This document shows, piece by piece, positions 55,261 through 62,703 of a stretch of DNA of 64,000 nucleotides. The number at the start of each line of letters is the position of its first letter. Positions within the stretch are counted from its first letter, which is position 1. Under the pieces are notes generated by a model that made no database searches, was not told the origin of the DNA, and saw only the letters and a program-made list of their open reading frames with translations. The DNA is taken from the NCBI RefSeq assembly GCF_964026455.1, contig NZ_OZ032152.1, positions 558,001-622,000 on the forward strand, in the 5' to 3' direction. This DNA is from Rickettsia endosymbiont of Lasioglossum villosulum. GTDB taxonomy: Bacteria > Pseudomonadota > Alphaproteobacteria > Rickettsiales > Rickettsiaceae. A program made the position numbers and the translations under genes.

Positions 55261-56331
55261 ATGTTAAATTTTACAAAATATTTTATATTTATAGTTTTTT
55301 ACTTTTTCTATACTAGTAATATTTATGCAATAAATAATAATCATCAATTTATTGCGGTAGAATCATTAGAATCTCCTAATATAAAAATCAAAAAATTACT
55401 TGAAGAAAAAAATACCAGTCAATTTATTTTAGAGTTACCAAACGGCGTAGTAATTAATGAAGGTGGAGTTTTAACTGAAGAAGGTTATATTCTGCAAGAT
55501 ACTCAAACAAGCACAGGTGATCAACATCGTTTAGTGAATAAGAAACGAGATATTAACGAAGAAAACCCATTATACTTTAAAGGAAAGCTGGCAGTAATTT
55601 CATCTCCTGGCTCTGAAAATTGGTATCACTGGCTACTGCAAGTTTTGCCTAGATTAATTATATTAAAAGAATCAAACTTTGAGTATGATCGTATTTATGT
55701 TAATAATTTAAAATATCAGTGGCAAATTAAATCACTAGAAGTAGTATTAAATTATTTAAATATAAGTGAAGATAAGCTTTTAGTAGTAAATAGTGATTGT
55801 ATAATTCAAGCTTCTAACTTAATTGTACCATCTGTACCGTTTATTCCTGTAAAAGTTACAGCTTTACCTTTTTGGTTAAAAAAAGATTTAAGGAATATCT
55901 TTCTTAAAAATAATAAGGATGATATAAAAACTTATGATAAAATATATATCTCACGTAAATATGCTTCTAGTAGAAAAATAATCAACGAAGAAAAATTAAT
56001 AGAAGAAATAGAGAAAATTGGTTTTAAAGTAATATATTTAGAGCTACTTTCTCCTCATGAGCAAGCTCAAATTTTTAATAAGGCAAAAATAATAATCGGG
56101 ATACACGGCTCAGGGTTTGCCAATCTTATTTTTGCAACTCCTAAATGTAAAGTTGTGGAAATTGATCACGGTACAAATCCTCCAAGAAGTTTTTATAAGA
56201 GAATGGCAAATTATATGTCATGCGATTATTATCCTTATTACGTAGATCAAACAACTGAAGAACATTTAGAAGATGATATAAAAATAGATATCAATAAATT
56301 TATGAAATTTTTTAATGAGTTAAATAAATGA
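55261..56331 (+). CDS. glycosyltransferase family 61 (DUF563) protein
   Basis: 356 aa with an N-terminal hydrophobic segment (FIFIVFYFFYTSNIYA), either signal peptide or anchor. The GT61 domain has PGSENWYHWLLQVLPRLIIL, then LLSPHEQAQIFNKAKIIIG and IHGSGFANLIF with PKCKVVEID, the family core. GT61 enzymes in eukaryotes act on O-GlcNAc/xylose glycans; bacterial members are thought to build surface glycans. It follows fmt by 5 bp, so may share its transcript. Confidence 0.82.
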   Translation: MLNFTKYFIFIVFYFFYTSNIYAINNNHQFIAVESLESPNIKIKKLLEEKNTSQFILELPNGVVINEGGVLTEEGYILQDTQTSTGDQHRLVNKKRDINEENPLYFKGKLAVISSPGSENWYHWLLQVLPRLIILKESNFEYDRIYVNNLKYQWQIKSLEVVLNYLNISEDKLLVVNSDCIIQASNLIVPSVPFIPVKVTALPFWLKKDLRNIFLKNNKDDIKTYDKIYISRKYASSRKIINEEKLIEEIEKIGFKVIYLELLSPHEQAQIFNKAKIIIGIHGSGFANLIFATPKCKVVEIDHGTNPPRSFYKRMANYMSCDYYPYYVDQTTEEHLEDDIKIDINKFMKFFNELNK

Positions 56332-56346
56332 AAAATTGAAATTCAA

Positions 56347-56407
56347 TTCTAAAATCGTTGTTTAATAAGTAAGACTCGCTATTCATTTCATTTAACCTTG
56401 AGATAGT
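56347..56407. repeat. 61-bp direct repeat, left copy (duplicate of zapE 3' end)
   Basis: Identical over 61 bp to 57145-57205, which encodes the last residues of ZapE. The left copy is not part of any gene. The two copies flank the vapBC cassette. Confidence 0.85.
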
Positions 56408-56437
56408 ATACTTTAAAACTTGTTTTTTATTTAAGTT

Positions 56438-56466
56438 TTGACATTTTCTTAAAAAGCTATTATAAT
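56438..56466 (+). promoter_or_regulatory. consensus sigma-70 promoter of vapBC cassette
   Basis: TTGACA (56438-56443), 17-bp spacer, TATAAT (56461-56466): a perfect match, 15 bp before the antitoxin ATG. The TAACTAGTTA-like palindrome just downstream of the -10 may be the antitoxin's operator. Confidence 0.85.
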
Positions 56467-56481
56467 AAACTAGTTAATTAT

Positions 56482-56736
56482 ATGACCAGTTCAATTACGG
56501 CTTTTGATGCCAAAACTCATTTTTCTAAGCTATTAAATCGAGTAATTAAAGGTGAAGAAGTTTTAATTACTAAAAGAGGAAAAATTACTGCAAAGATTGT
56601 TCCGGTAAATGCTACACATGACGTAGAAGCTGCAATTATAGCTGCTAATAGAATTAAAAAACTTGCTCAAGAGATTAATTTACAGCCTTCAGAGTTTGAA
56701 GAATGGAATTTCTATAGAAAGATAGGTAGAAAATAG
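56482..56736 (+). CDS. Phd/YefM-type antitoxin of a VapBC-like pair
   Basis: 84 aa: SSITAFDAKTHFSKLLNRVI, then KGEEVLITKRGKITAKIVPV, the N-terminal DNA-binding fold of Phd/YefM antitoxins, and a toxin-binding tail (EFEEWNFYRKIGRK). Intact. The PIN toxin gene begins 1 bp after its stop. It should neutralise the toxin and repress the cassette promoter. Confidence 0.85.
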   Translation: MTSSITAFDAKTHFSKLLNRVIKGEEVLITKRGKITAKIVPVNATHDVEAAIIAANRIKKLAQEINLQPSEFEEWNFYRKIGRK

Positions 56737-56737
56737 C

Positions 56738-57138
56738 ATGGCTTCATTTGTTTTGGATGCTTCCGTAACTCTTTCGTGGTTCATGCCTAATAAGACAAAG
56801 CAATATAAATTATTGGATAAAGCGACAACTGAAGGTGCTATTGTACCGATTATTTGGGGACTCTAAGTAATTCCTTACTATACGCAGAAAGAAGAGGGCG
56901 TATTGATGTATCTCAACGTCAAAGTGCAATTTATTTATTAAAAGAGATAGGTATTAAAGTTGATCGAACAAGTTTAGAACATATTTGGTCTGAAACAATG
57001 GATTTAGCAGAGCGACATTGCTTAACTATTTATGATGCTAGTTATTTGGAGTTAGCATTACGTTATGATTTACCTCTAGCAACTCTTGATAAAGCCTTAA
57101 AATTAGCAAGTCGACAGGAAAAAATTATTACACTTTAA
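56738..57138 (+). pseudogene. VapC-type PIN-domain toxin, frameshifted
   Basis: The first frame (56738-56866) has MASFVLDASVTLSWFMPNKT with the catalytic Asp in VLDAS, and stops at IIWGL. The second frame continues SNSLLYAERRGRIDVSQRQS, then EHIWSETMDLAERHCLTIYD, DASYLELALRYDLPLATLDK with the other acidic residues. A small deletion at about 56865-56872 in the L-E-V-x-N segment, which normally carries a catalytic Glu, broke the frame. The RNase toxin is thus inactive while its antitoxin is intact. Confidence 0.8.
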
Positions 57139-57139
57139 A

Positions 57140-58198
57140 TCAGTTTCTAAAATCGTTGTTTAATAAGTAAGACTCGCTATTCATTTCATTTAACCTTGAG
57201 ATAGTGCGTTTGAATTCTTCAGCTCTTGCTGACCCCTGATATATTTTATTAGGGTTATCTTCTAAACTCATAAAAAGTAGAATTTTATAAAAATAGGCAT
57301 TATCAATAAAGTTGATAAATCTGACTGCTAAATTAGTATTATCAGGTGGAATAACTTGCACATTCTGCACAATAATAATATTAAATTTCTGGCAAATATT
57401 GACATAATCAATATAGCTAAGATTTCTTGTAAATAATTCATTAAAATCAGTGATTAATGTTCTTTTATGAACTTTTTGAAAGGATATTTCTCTGCCTAAA
57501 ACTTCAATAGTTTGTGAAGTGAAATTATTATCACTAATATCTGCAATAATTTTTTGGAACTTATCTTGATTTTTAGGTGTTAGAGGATAAATAACCCTAT
57601 CGCCTTTAACATTTAAAGCTTTATCAAATCTGTAGTCATGGTGATTATCAAGATATTTAACGTAAAATTCGTTATTTATTTTATCGATAAACGGCAAAAA
57701 TGAATTTCTTTGCAACCCATCCTTATATAAATTATTAGGCTGGGTGTTAGAAGTTATGAAAATAAAAACATTTTGTTTTATTAGCTCATCAAATAATCTA
57801 CCGATTATCATTGCATCGGTTATATCTTTAATTTCAAATTCATCTATCCCAAGTACTCTAGTTTTTTTAGCATAATCTTTAGCAATTTTGGGGACGATAT
57901 CTTTTTGATTTTCCAGTTGTAATTTATGCATTGTTTTGTGAATATCCTGCATAAAATTTTGATAATGAATAATTATTTTTGGCACGTTAAGCTTTTCAAA
58001 AAAAGAATTCATCAACATAGTTTTACCTGTGCCAACCAGACCAAATAAATAAATTCCGCTTTTAAGGTTATTTTTGTTAAAGAATTTAAGTAAGCTCTTA
58101 GGTTTATTAAGCTCTATTGCTATTTGGCTTAATTCTTCTAATAAAGTAGTTTGTTTTATGTCTAATGTTATCACTTGATGAGGTTTTATTGTACTCAT
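57140..58198 (-). CDS. zapE: AFG1/ZapE family ATPase
   Basis: 352 aa. P-loop GLVGTGKTML (about 53-62), Walker B RVLGIDEFEIKD and sensor region FIFITSNTQPNNLY. Bacterial ZapE binds the Z-ring under stress; the mitochondrial homologue AFG1/LACE1 helps remove oxidase subunits. The C-terminus falls in the 61-bp direct repeat, so it survives intact next to the vapBC cassette. Confidence 0.87.
   Translation of the reverse strand: MSTIKPHQVITLDIKQTTLLEELSQIAIELNKPKSLLKFFNKNNLKSGIYLFGLVGTGKTMLMNSFFEKLNVPKIIIHYQNFMQDIHKTMHKLQLENQKDIVPKIAKDYAKKTRVLGIDEFEIKDITDAMIIGRLFDELIKQNVFIFITSNTQPNNLYKDGLQRNSFLPFIDKINNEFYVKYLDNHHDYRFDKALNVKGDRVIYPLTPKNQDKFQKIIADISDNNFTSQTIEVLGREISFQKVHKRTLITDFNELFTRNLSYIDYVNICQKFNIIIVQNVQVIPPDNTNLAVRFINFIDNAYFYKILLFMSLEDNPNKIYQGSARAEEFKRTISRLNEMNSESYLLNNDFRN
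57145..57205. repeat. 61-bp direct repeat, right copy (inside zapE)
   Basis: This is the original copy: read on the minus strand it codes for the ZapE C-terminus (NEMNSESYLLNNDFRN region). Identical to 56347-56407. Confidence 0.85.
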
Positions 58199-58267
58199 AC
58201 AATATATAAAAGATATTTAAATAGCTAATGGTCTTGATTAATGAGGAGAATGGTACGTAATGCGTTG

Positions 58268-58378
58268 CTCACATAGATTGCTTTTTCCTGTCATTGCGAG
58301 GATACACTGAAAGTTTTGACGAAGCAATCCAGTAAAATGCATAGCATTTTTTATTATTTTTTTGGATACGTAATATGA
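58268..58378. repeat. dispersed repeat upstream of the second RSH gene
   Basis: TTGCTCACATAGATTGCTT, TGTCATTGCGAGGATACACTG, TTGACGAAGCAATCCAGTAAAATGC, hairpin and TTTTTTATTATTTTTTTGGATACG. The stretch 58500-58598 is shared with the region upstream of the RSH gene at 47247 (GTTTTAAC...CTAAAAATAAACTTTT), so the duplication includes the promoter region. Confidence 0.7.
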
Positions 58379-58598
58379 ATTTCCCATGAGTATAAATTAG
58401 ACTTAAGTAAGGCTTTTGTCAAGTTTTGTTATATTAGTTTTAAGTGAAGTGTATTTTTTAAATTCTTTTCTGTAAGTAAGTTATGACTGAATTTTGCAAC
58501 ATAAAGTTTAAAAAATATTTATTATTATAACTTTTTACTTTTAACTTTGAATATAAGCTGTTACAAAAATTGTTTTAACTAACTAAAAATAAACTTTT

Positions 58599-59264
58599 AT
58601 GGAAGATTTAAGCTCTTGGAAAGAAAGGTTTGAAGAATGCATTTATGCTAAAAAACTTCTAGATAAACTTCGCTATTTAAATACTAAAGTAGTAAATCCA
58701 ATAAATTTAGAAGAAATAAAAAAAGGGATATATTATGCCCGTGAATATCACGGCTTGCAAATGCGTAAGTCAGGCGATCCATATTATTCTCATCCAATTG
58801 AAGTGGCAATTATGGTGGCAGAGTTTACAGCCGCAGAAGTACCTAAGCTTTACACATCTGTAATGATACAAGCGGCACTACTTCATGATACTATCGAAGA
58901 TACGGCATTAACTGAAGAAATGATTGCCAAAATCTTCGGGGAAGAAGTGGCAAAGCACGTAGAGGGTTTGACCAGAGTTAAACCATACGGAAAAATTACC
59001 GCTGAAGAAAGTCTGAATATATTAGTTAAACAAAAAAGATATGACACAGTATTAATTAAGCTATTTGACCGCATCCATAACGTACAAACCTTAGGTGCTA
59101 AATCACCTGAAAAGGCACAAAAAATTATAGAGGAAACTTTGAGAAGTTTTTTACTTATTCCTTTCTTGATAGAAAATTTAGCATTAGAAAATTATTTATA
59201 TAAATTATGCTACAATGCTATATTTCCTGTTGATCATATGGAAAGGCAAGAATATGTATACTAA
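58599..59264 (+). CDS. RelA/SpoT-homologue HD-domain hydrolase, paralogue
   Basis: 221 aa, about 85-90% identical to the 46561-47247 protein by eye over the first 180 residues, with the same complete active-site set (YYSHPIEVA, LLHDTIEDTAL, LFDRIHNVQTL). The C-terminal roughly 40 residues are different (SFLLIPFLIENLALENYLYK). It overlaps the convergent proP pseudogene by 4 bp, mirroring the other pair. It should hydrolyse (p)ppGpp. Confidence 0.85.
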   Translation: MEDLSSWKERFEECIYAKKLLDKLRYLNTKVVNPINLEEIKKGIYYAREYHGLQMRKSGDPYYSHPIEVAIMVAEFTAAEVPKLYTSVMIQAALLHDTIEDTALTEEMIAKIFGEEVAKHVEGLTRVKPYGKITAEESLNILVKQKRYDTVLIKLFDRIHNVQTLGAKSPEKAQKIIEETLRSFLLIPFLIENLALENYLYKLCYNAIFPVDHMERQEYVY

Positions 59265-60580
59265 TTTATTACTAAATTAGTATCTTTCTTGAATTCTAGT
59301 TTTTCAAAATAATTTAATCCTATTTTATAAAAAATAGTAAATGGCATTAACAATATAAGTATCCCCCAGTAGTTAAAAATTTTAACTAGATAAACTAAGC
59401 CAAAAGAAGTTAAAACAAACATTATGGCACGTACTATAGCAAAAGTTAGACTTACACATCTGAATCTTTTAAATACAGGAAAGTTTTTATAAAAAATTGG
59501 AGCAGCAGGAAATACCCTAATAGCAAACATTCCTATAAGTACTTGTAGTATAAGTAATTGGAAAACATTATCCATTTTAATCAATAAATATGGATAAAAT
59601 AAAACCATACATGCAAATATTACCCATCTTATTCTTAAAATTTTTAAAGGATGAAATTTATAACTTAAATAAGTAACTATACCACTATTAATAAGAGTGA
59701 TTATTGAAACGATAAAATTATGAGTAATAACTTGGCTAGAGGTATAAGCAAAGTGAGTTTTAAGTATATCTCCACATAAGATATATTTAAAATAAAAACA
59801 AATAGGTCCAGTTGATTCTATTGTAAAATAAGCTAATAAAGTTTTTATATTTAATTTATCATTTAAATTTATATTAGTTTCTATATCTGATTTATTAAGT
59901 CCAAAGTTTTCAATTTTATTTACTAATCTCTTGGTTGCATCAACGAATTCTACTGTTTCTCTAAGCCTTGTTCTAGCAATAGCCCCGATTACTGCGATGA
60001 TAGTACCAAATAAAAATGCATATCGCCAATTAAAACCTTGCATAGTTACAAGGGTTGCGACTCCTAAAGCAGCAGCAGCTCCTAAATTTCCAAATATATC
60101 ACAAGAAGCAACCACTGGATATTGTATGGGTGGTTTAGTTAATTCAGTTAAATATAATTCTGCTCCTATTATTTCGCCCAGGGAAGACATGCCTTGAAGT
60201 GCACGACAAATCGTAACTATTACAGCAGCAGTAAAACCAATTTCGGCATAAGTAGGCAAGATAAACATTAAAAAACAGGATAAAGCCATTAAGAACGAAG
60301 TCATTACCACTGTAGTTTTACGCCCTATCTTATCCCCAATCCATCCAAATACTAAAGCACCTATAGATCTAAAAGCAAAGGTAGAACAAAAGGCAAAAGC
60401 CGATAATAAGTAAGCTGCAGATTGATTTTGTTTTGGAAAAAATAACTCATTAAGAAGCACTGCCATATGAACATACAGCATAAGGTCAAAATATTCTAGA
60501 AATGTTCCTACTGACAATAATCCTATAGCTTATTTTTGTTCTTTACGTAAGTTTTTTTGCTCTTTTGCGTAACCTAGCAT
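59261..60580 (-). pseudogene. proP: ProP-type MFS transporter with a nonsense codon
   Basis: From the ATG at 60580 the frame reads MLGYAKEQKNLRKEQK, then TAA at 60530-60532 where related copies have a Gln codon, then AIGLLSVGTFLEYFDLMLYV and a full-length transporter to 59261 (GWIGDKIGRKTTVV, YFGNLG-like region, KIGLNYFEKLEF). Re-initiation at the TTG (60517) would give 418 aa lacking the first 20 residues. So this is the least damaged proP copy in the window and might still be partly expressed. Upstream sequence matches that at 45380-45435. Confidence 0.8.
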
Positions 60581-60657
60581 AAATCCTTTACAAAAAATTA
60601 AATTGTAAAGAACTTATACCTTTTTATATAAAAGTCAATAGGAATTTTTACCGGAGG

Positions 60658-60783
60658 TTAAAATTTTTTATTTGGATCAATAATATAATCGAATAGAGAT
60701 TCAAAATAATGAAGAGTTCCGTATATTTGTTTACCAATTTTTTTAGGAATATATAACGGTAGAGAGAAAAGAAAATAAAGACT
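60658..60783 (-). other. short reading-frame remnant in the proP/tRNA gap
   Basis: Between two stops there is a 41-codon frame without a start: SLYFLFSLPLYIPKKIGKQI, then YGTLHYFESLFDYIIDPNKK. It resembles a membrane protein end but no family is recognised. The rest of the 60581-60843 gap is the proP upstream region and A+T-rich DNA. Confidence 0.25.
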
Positions 60784-60843
60784 TTAGAAAAGAAAAAATG
60801 CTAATTATATATTCAATCTTATCAAGTTAGTTTTAATTTTAGT

Positions 60844-60931
60844 TGGCGGATAGAGGGGGATTCGAACCCCCGACACGTTGCCGTGAACACGCTTTCCAGG
60901 CGTGCGCCTTAAACCGCTCGGCCATCTATCC
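60844..60931 (-). tRNA. tRNA-Ser (anticodon GGA)
   Basis: On the minus strand GGATAGATGGCCGAGCGGTT opens the acceptor stem and D-arm. The anticodon loop CTGGAAA gives GGA, a long variable arm TTCACGGCAACGTG is typical of class II tRNA-Ser, and GGTTCGAATCC is the T arm. The acceptor GGATAGA pairs with TCTATCC, followed by G and an encoded CCA. It reads UCC and UCU codons. It lies downstream of the glmU-like gene on the same strand. Confidence 0.95.
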
Positions 60932-60942
60932 ATGAATAATGA

Positions 60943-60978
60943 GTATTTTAAATGGAAAGCGGTTTCCATCTAAAATAC
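60943..60978. terminator. hairpin between the uridylyltransferase gene and tRNA-Ser
   Basis: GTATTTTA-A-ATGGAAA and TTTCCAT-C-TAAAATAC pair across a GCGG loop, 15 bp with one mismatch. No T-run follows on the minus strand, so it may be a processing or anti-terminated site between the mRNA and the tRNA rather than a full terminator. Confidence 0.5.
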
Positions 60979-60990
60979 GAATTTAATTTA

Positions 60991-61722
60991 TTATTTATTA
61001 TTTGAAAAAATATTGTTAGCTTCCAAAAGTTCATTTTTAGTATTAACACCGACAATCAAATCATGATTATTAGATAATAAATAAGAAACTTTTTCTTCTT
61101 TAGCTTTGCACAATTTTACTATTTCTGTTAAATAAACTTCTTTATTATCTCTAAAATTAGTAGCAAATAAAGGTAAATATTTGTTTAAAATTCCAGGATT
61201 AAATGCCATAATTCCAGAATTACAAAGCTTTATTTTCTTTTGTTCTTCAGTAGCATTTTTATATTCAATTATTTCCAAAAATTCACCATTTTGATCTATG
61301 GAGATTCTACCATAAAAAGCAGGATCGTCTCTTTCAAAACATAATGTTACTAATGAAGCATTACTAAAATTTAGGTATTCTACTAATTCATTCATTAATT
61401 CTGGAGTAATAAGTGGGTGATCACCATATAATACTAAAATAGTTTTATTCTCATCAATCAAATCTATTGCTGCATGAGTAGCATGAGCTGTACCTTTAGG
61501 CTCTTTTTGTAAGGCAAAACGACACATATTTTCATAAGGTGTCAAATATTTTTTTAAATCTTCTGAATAAACTATAACTACATCATCAGTTATTTTAAGC
61601 GAGTTCTTTAATACTGTTTCAAGCATTGGAACGCCGCCAACCTCATGCATTACTTTTGGTAAATTAGACTCCATTCTGCTGCCTTTGCCGGCTGCTAAAA
61701 TAATTATTTGCATATTATTCAT
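60991..61722 (-). CDS. GlmU-like UDP-N-acetylglucosamine pyrophosphorylase domain only
   Basis: About 243 aa from the ATG at 61722 (61713 also possible; 61788 adds residues from yebC DNA). It has [20 protein letters not shown] (the nucleotidyl-transferase loop), [29 protein letters not shown] and CNSGIMAFN. It would make UDP-GlcNAc from GlcNAc-1-P. The left-handed beta-helix acetyltransferase half of bacterial GlmU is absent, so the acetylation step must come from elsewhere. It overlaps yebC by a few bases. Confidence 0.8.
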   Translation of the reverse strand: MNNMQIIILAAGKGSRMESNLPKVMHEVGGVPMLETVLKNSLKITDDVVIVYSEDLKKYLTPYENMCRFALQKEPKGTAHATHAAIDLIDENKTILVLYGDHPLITPELMNELVEYLNFSNASLVTLCFERDDPAFYGRISIDQNGEFLEIIEYKNATEEQKKIKLCNSGIMAFNPGILNKYLPLFATNFRDNKEVYLTEIVKLCKAKEEKVSYLLSNNHDLIVGVNTKNELLEANNIFSNNK

Positions 61723-62476
61723 CACTGCCTTGTAAAATCTCGTAAATTTCATCTGATAATTCGTAATTACCGAAAACTCTCTGCACATCGTCGCTTTCTT
61801 CTAAAAGATCAACAAGCTTTAAAAGTTTTTCAGCTTTTTCTTTATCATCAATAATTATTGTATTTAAAGGAACCCATCCTATATAAGCTTCTTCAGCAGT
61901 GCCATATTTATCTGTTAGAAATTCTAAGACCTTAGAAAAATTTTCAATATCGGTGTATATAGTATGTAGTACTTCATCTGAAACTATATCATCTGCTCCT
62001 GCTTCTATTGCAGTTTCTAAAATATTTTCAGCTGAGCTAATTTCTAGAGGATATTGAATGACTCCACAATGTTTGAATAAAAAATTAACGCTACCAGTTT
62101 CGCCCAAATTGCCGCCATATTTAGTAAAGCTGGAGCGTACCTCAGCAGCAGTACGATTTTTATTGTCAGTTAAAGCTTCAACTATTATAGCAATACCGCC
62201 GGGTGCATAACCCTCATATCTAATTTCTGTATAATTTTCATTATTAGCGGAATCATTAGCACTATTAATAGCTTTATCAATTCTTTCTTTAGGAAGATTT
62301 TGGCTGCGAGCAGTGGCTAAAGCAGTTCTAAGACGTGGATTATTATCGGGGTTTGTAGAGCCGGCTTTGATGGCGGTAACTATCTCACGGATTAATTTTG
62401 TAAAAACTTTTGCTCTTTTCTTATCTTGAGCACCTTTACGATGCTGAATATTTTTAAACTTTGAGTGTCCCGCCAT
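61715..62476 (-). CDS. yebC: YebC/PmpR family regulator
   Basis: 253 aa. Begins [20 protein letters not shown], then [20 protein letters not shown] and [20 protein letters not shown], all family signatures. Long described as a transcription regulator, and more recently linked to ribosome function at proline stretches. Normal length. Its stop overlaps the next gene's start. Confidence 0.93.
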   Translation of the reverse strand: MAGHSKFKNIQHRKGAQDKKRAKVFTKLIREIVTAIKAGSTNPDNNPRLRTALATARSQNLPKERIDKAINSANDSANNENYTEIRYEGYAPGGIAIIVEALTDNKNRTAAEVRSSFTKYGGNLGETGSVNFLFKHCGVIQYPLEISSAENILETAIEAGADDIVSDEVLHTIYTDIENFSKVLEFLTDKYGTAEEAYIGWVPLNTIIIDDKEKAEKLLKLVDLLEESDDVQRVFGNYELSDEIYEILQGSDE

Positions 62477-62498
62477 TTTATCTATACTTTAAAAATAT

Positions 62499-62624
62499 TT
62501 AACCTTGTTTTGCTTTAAATCTTTTATTCTTTTTATTTATTACAAAAATTTTGCCTCTTCTTTTAACGATTTGACAATCTTTATCACGCTTTTTTAATGA
62601 TTTTAATGAACTAACGACTTTCAT
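62499..62624 (-). CDS. rpmJ: 50S ribosomal protein L36
   Basis: 41 aa from the ATG at 62624: [20 protein letters not shown], then [20 protein letters not shown]. Basic, with the L36 pattern ending in KRFKAxQG. The usual zinc ligands are reduced to a single Cys, as in the alphaproteobacterial zinc-free form. It lies just upstream of yebC on the same strand. Confidence 0.9.
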   Translation of the reverse strand: MKVVSSLKSLKKRDKDCQIVKRRGKIFVINKKNKRFKAKQG

Positions 62625-62703
62625 ATATGTCCTAACTATATTTAACTTGAGGTGATAATAAACTTTTTTGTCCAATCAGTCAATTACCAATTTATATGAT
62701 AGC

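Noticed and set aside
21755..58378. CRISPR array
   Set aside because: Repeats are dispersed one per gap, variable in length and not regularly spaced; no cas genes are present.
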